Source: Paragorgia papillata
Lineage: Eukaryota; Cnidaria; Anthozoa; Scleralcyonacea; Coralliidae
Direction: 5' to 3'
Assembly (NCBI GenBank): GCA_035771165.1
Contig: JAWNZC010000119.1
Location: 611,001-675,000, forward strand
Length of the DNA stretch: 64,000 nt
Shown: positions 63,595 through 64,000 of the stretch, piece after piece
Numbering within the stretch: position 1 is the first letter of the stretch
How the letters are laid out: each line of letters opens with the position of its first letter
The notes under the pieces: generated by a model
Databases searched by the model: none
What the model saw: the letters and a program-made list of their open reading frames with translations, nothing else
What the model was told of the DNA's origin: nothing
Program-made: the position numbers and the translations under genes

Positions 63595-63670
63595 AATGAT
63601 TTTTATTCAAGTAATTGGAGTCCTCGTGCCAGAACTAATTCTCTGGAAGCTGTTTGCATGAAACGGAAAG
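63595..63670 (+). CDS. Gene B exon: end of the membrane-proximal domain
   Basis: 76 nt after TTTTGTTAG, in phase 0, ending GGAAAG|GTAAAT in phase 1. It reads NDFYSSNWSPRARTNSLEAV and CMKRKG. Joined to FLRFFKHK it makes RFFKHKNDFYSSNWSPRAR, matching the final strand of the phosphatase-type domain (Y-x-V-F-x-R-A...S-x-W-S-P). A transmembrane exon and a catalytic or signalling exon should follow beyond the window. Confidence 0.6.
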
Positions 63671-63789
63671 GTAAATGTTTGGAATATTAAATAATCAATC
63701 AATTGATGAAATAAAGAAGTTAGTTGGTTGTTTGATTGATTAATTGATTGATTCTTTTAACGCATGATACATTTATTCGTTAGTTCTTC

Positions 63790-64000
63790 GTTTATTCCTT
63801 CATACCTCCCTCCTTCCCTCCTTCCCATTCCTCCCTCCTTCCCTTATTTCCCTCCCTTCCCTTCCTTCCCTTCATTCCTTCTTTCCTTCCTCCCTCCCTT
63901 CCCTCCTCCCTTTCTCTCTTCCTCTCTTCCCTCCTCCCTCCCTCCCTCTCTTCCTCCCTTCCTCTCTTCCTCCCTCCCTCCCTTTCTCTCTTCCTCCCTC
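63790..64000 (+). repeat. (TTCC/CTCC)n array at the right edge
   Basis: CTCC, TTCC and TCTC units begin about 120 nt after the donor and continue past the window end. The flank 63690-63780 has repeated TGATTGATTAATTG words. Confidence 0.95.

Overview
The window looks like nuclear DNA of an early-branching marine animal, either a sponge or a cnidarian; I cannot decide which. The reasons are spliced exons with GT-AG borders, long introns full of transposons, and mosaic lectin/SRCR/FN3 cell-surface receptors. No prokaryotic signal is present.

Two receptor genes lie on the + strand. Gene A has exons at 1213-1515, 3308-3742 and 18296-18624, and its 5' end is off the left edge. It encodes a SUEL/galactose-binding lectin domain, a fucolectin-type (FTP, F5/8C-like) domain, one transmembrane helix, and a short tail with four tyrosine motifs, two of them spaced like a loose ITAM. 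Gene B starts with a likely signal-peptide exon at 26238-26319. After a 20-kb intron come exons for SUEL (46330), FTP (48459), SRCR (51775), SRCR (53357), a split F5/8C discoidin domain (54429 and 59956), FN3 (60251), FN3 (61059), and a membrane-proximal domain resembling that of receptor tyrosine phosphatases (61787, 62630, 63595). It continues off the right edge. Nearly all exon borders are phase 1, as expected for domain shuffling. The SUEL-FTP pair of gene B is a close copy of that in gene A, including the repeat-filled intron between the two domains. One exon (62630-62895) carries an in-frame stop caused by an apparent frameshift.

Between and inside the genes are many mobile elements. 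An intact-looking Ty3/gypsy element (28447-33533) has two identical 165-bp LTRs, gag, pol, and a textbook -1 frameshift site; it sits inside an older foldback element. There is also a 3' fragment of a second gypsy element (1844-2337), at least four non-LTR retrotransposon remnants (15.1, 27.2, 49.2 and 57.4-59.6 kb), and Penelope-like remnants (35.5-37.7 kb) with a hammerhead ribozyme motif at 37587-37632. A 2.8-kb palindrome lies at 39.3-42.1 kb. Many hairpin MITEs and 5S- and tRNA-like repeats are also present.

Simple repeats are extreme. A 5-kb GC-rich purine tract (9.07-14.09 kb) flips directly into a pyrimidine tract (14.09-15.1 kb), and kilobase (TTCC)n, (GGTGAT)n and GTTNN pentamer arrays occur elsewhere. 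In almost every receptor intron a different repeat array begins about 20-150 nt after the 5' splice site. Very long ORFs in these arrays are artefacts and are not annotated as genes. All exon calls come from reading the sequence by eye; no alignment or transcript was available.
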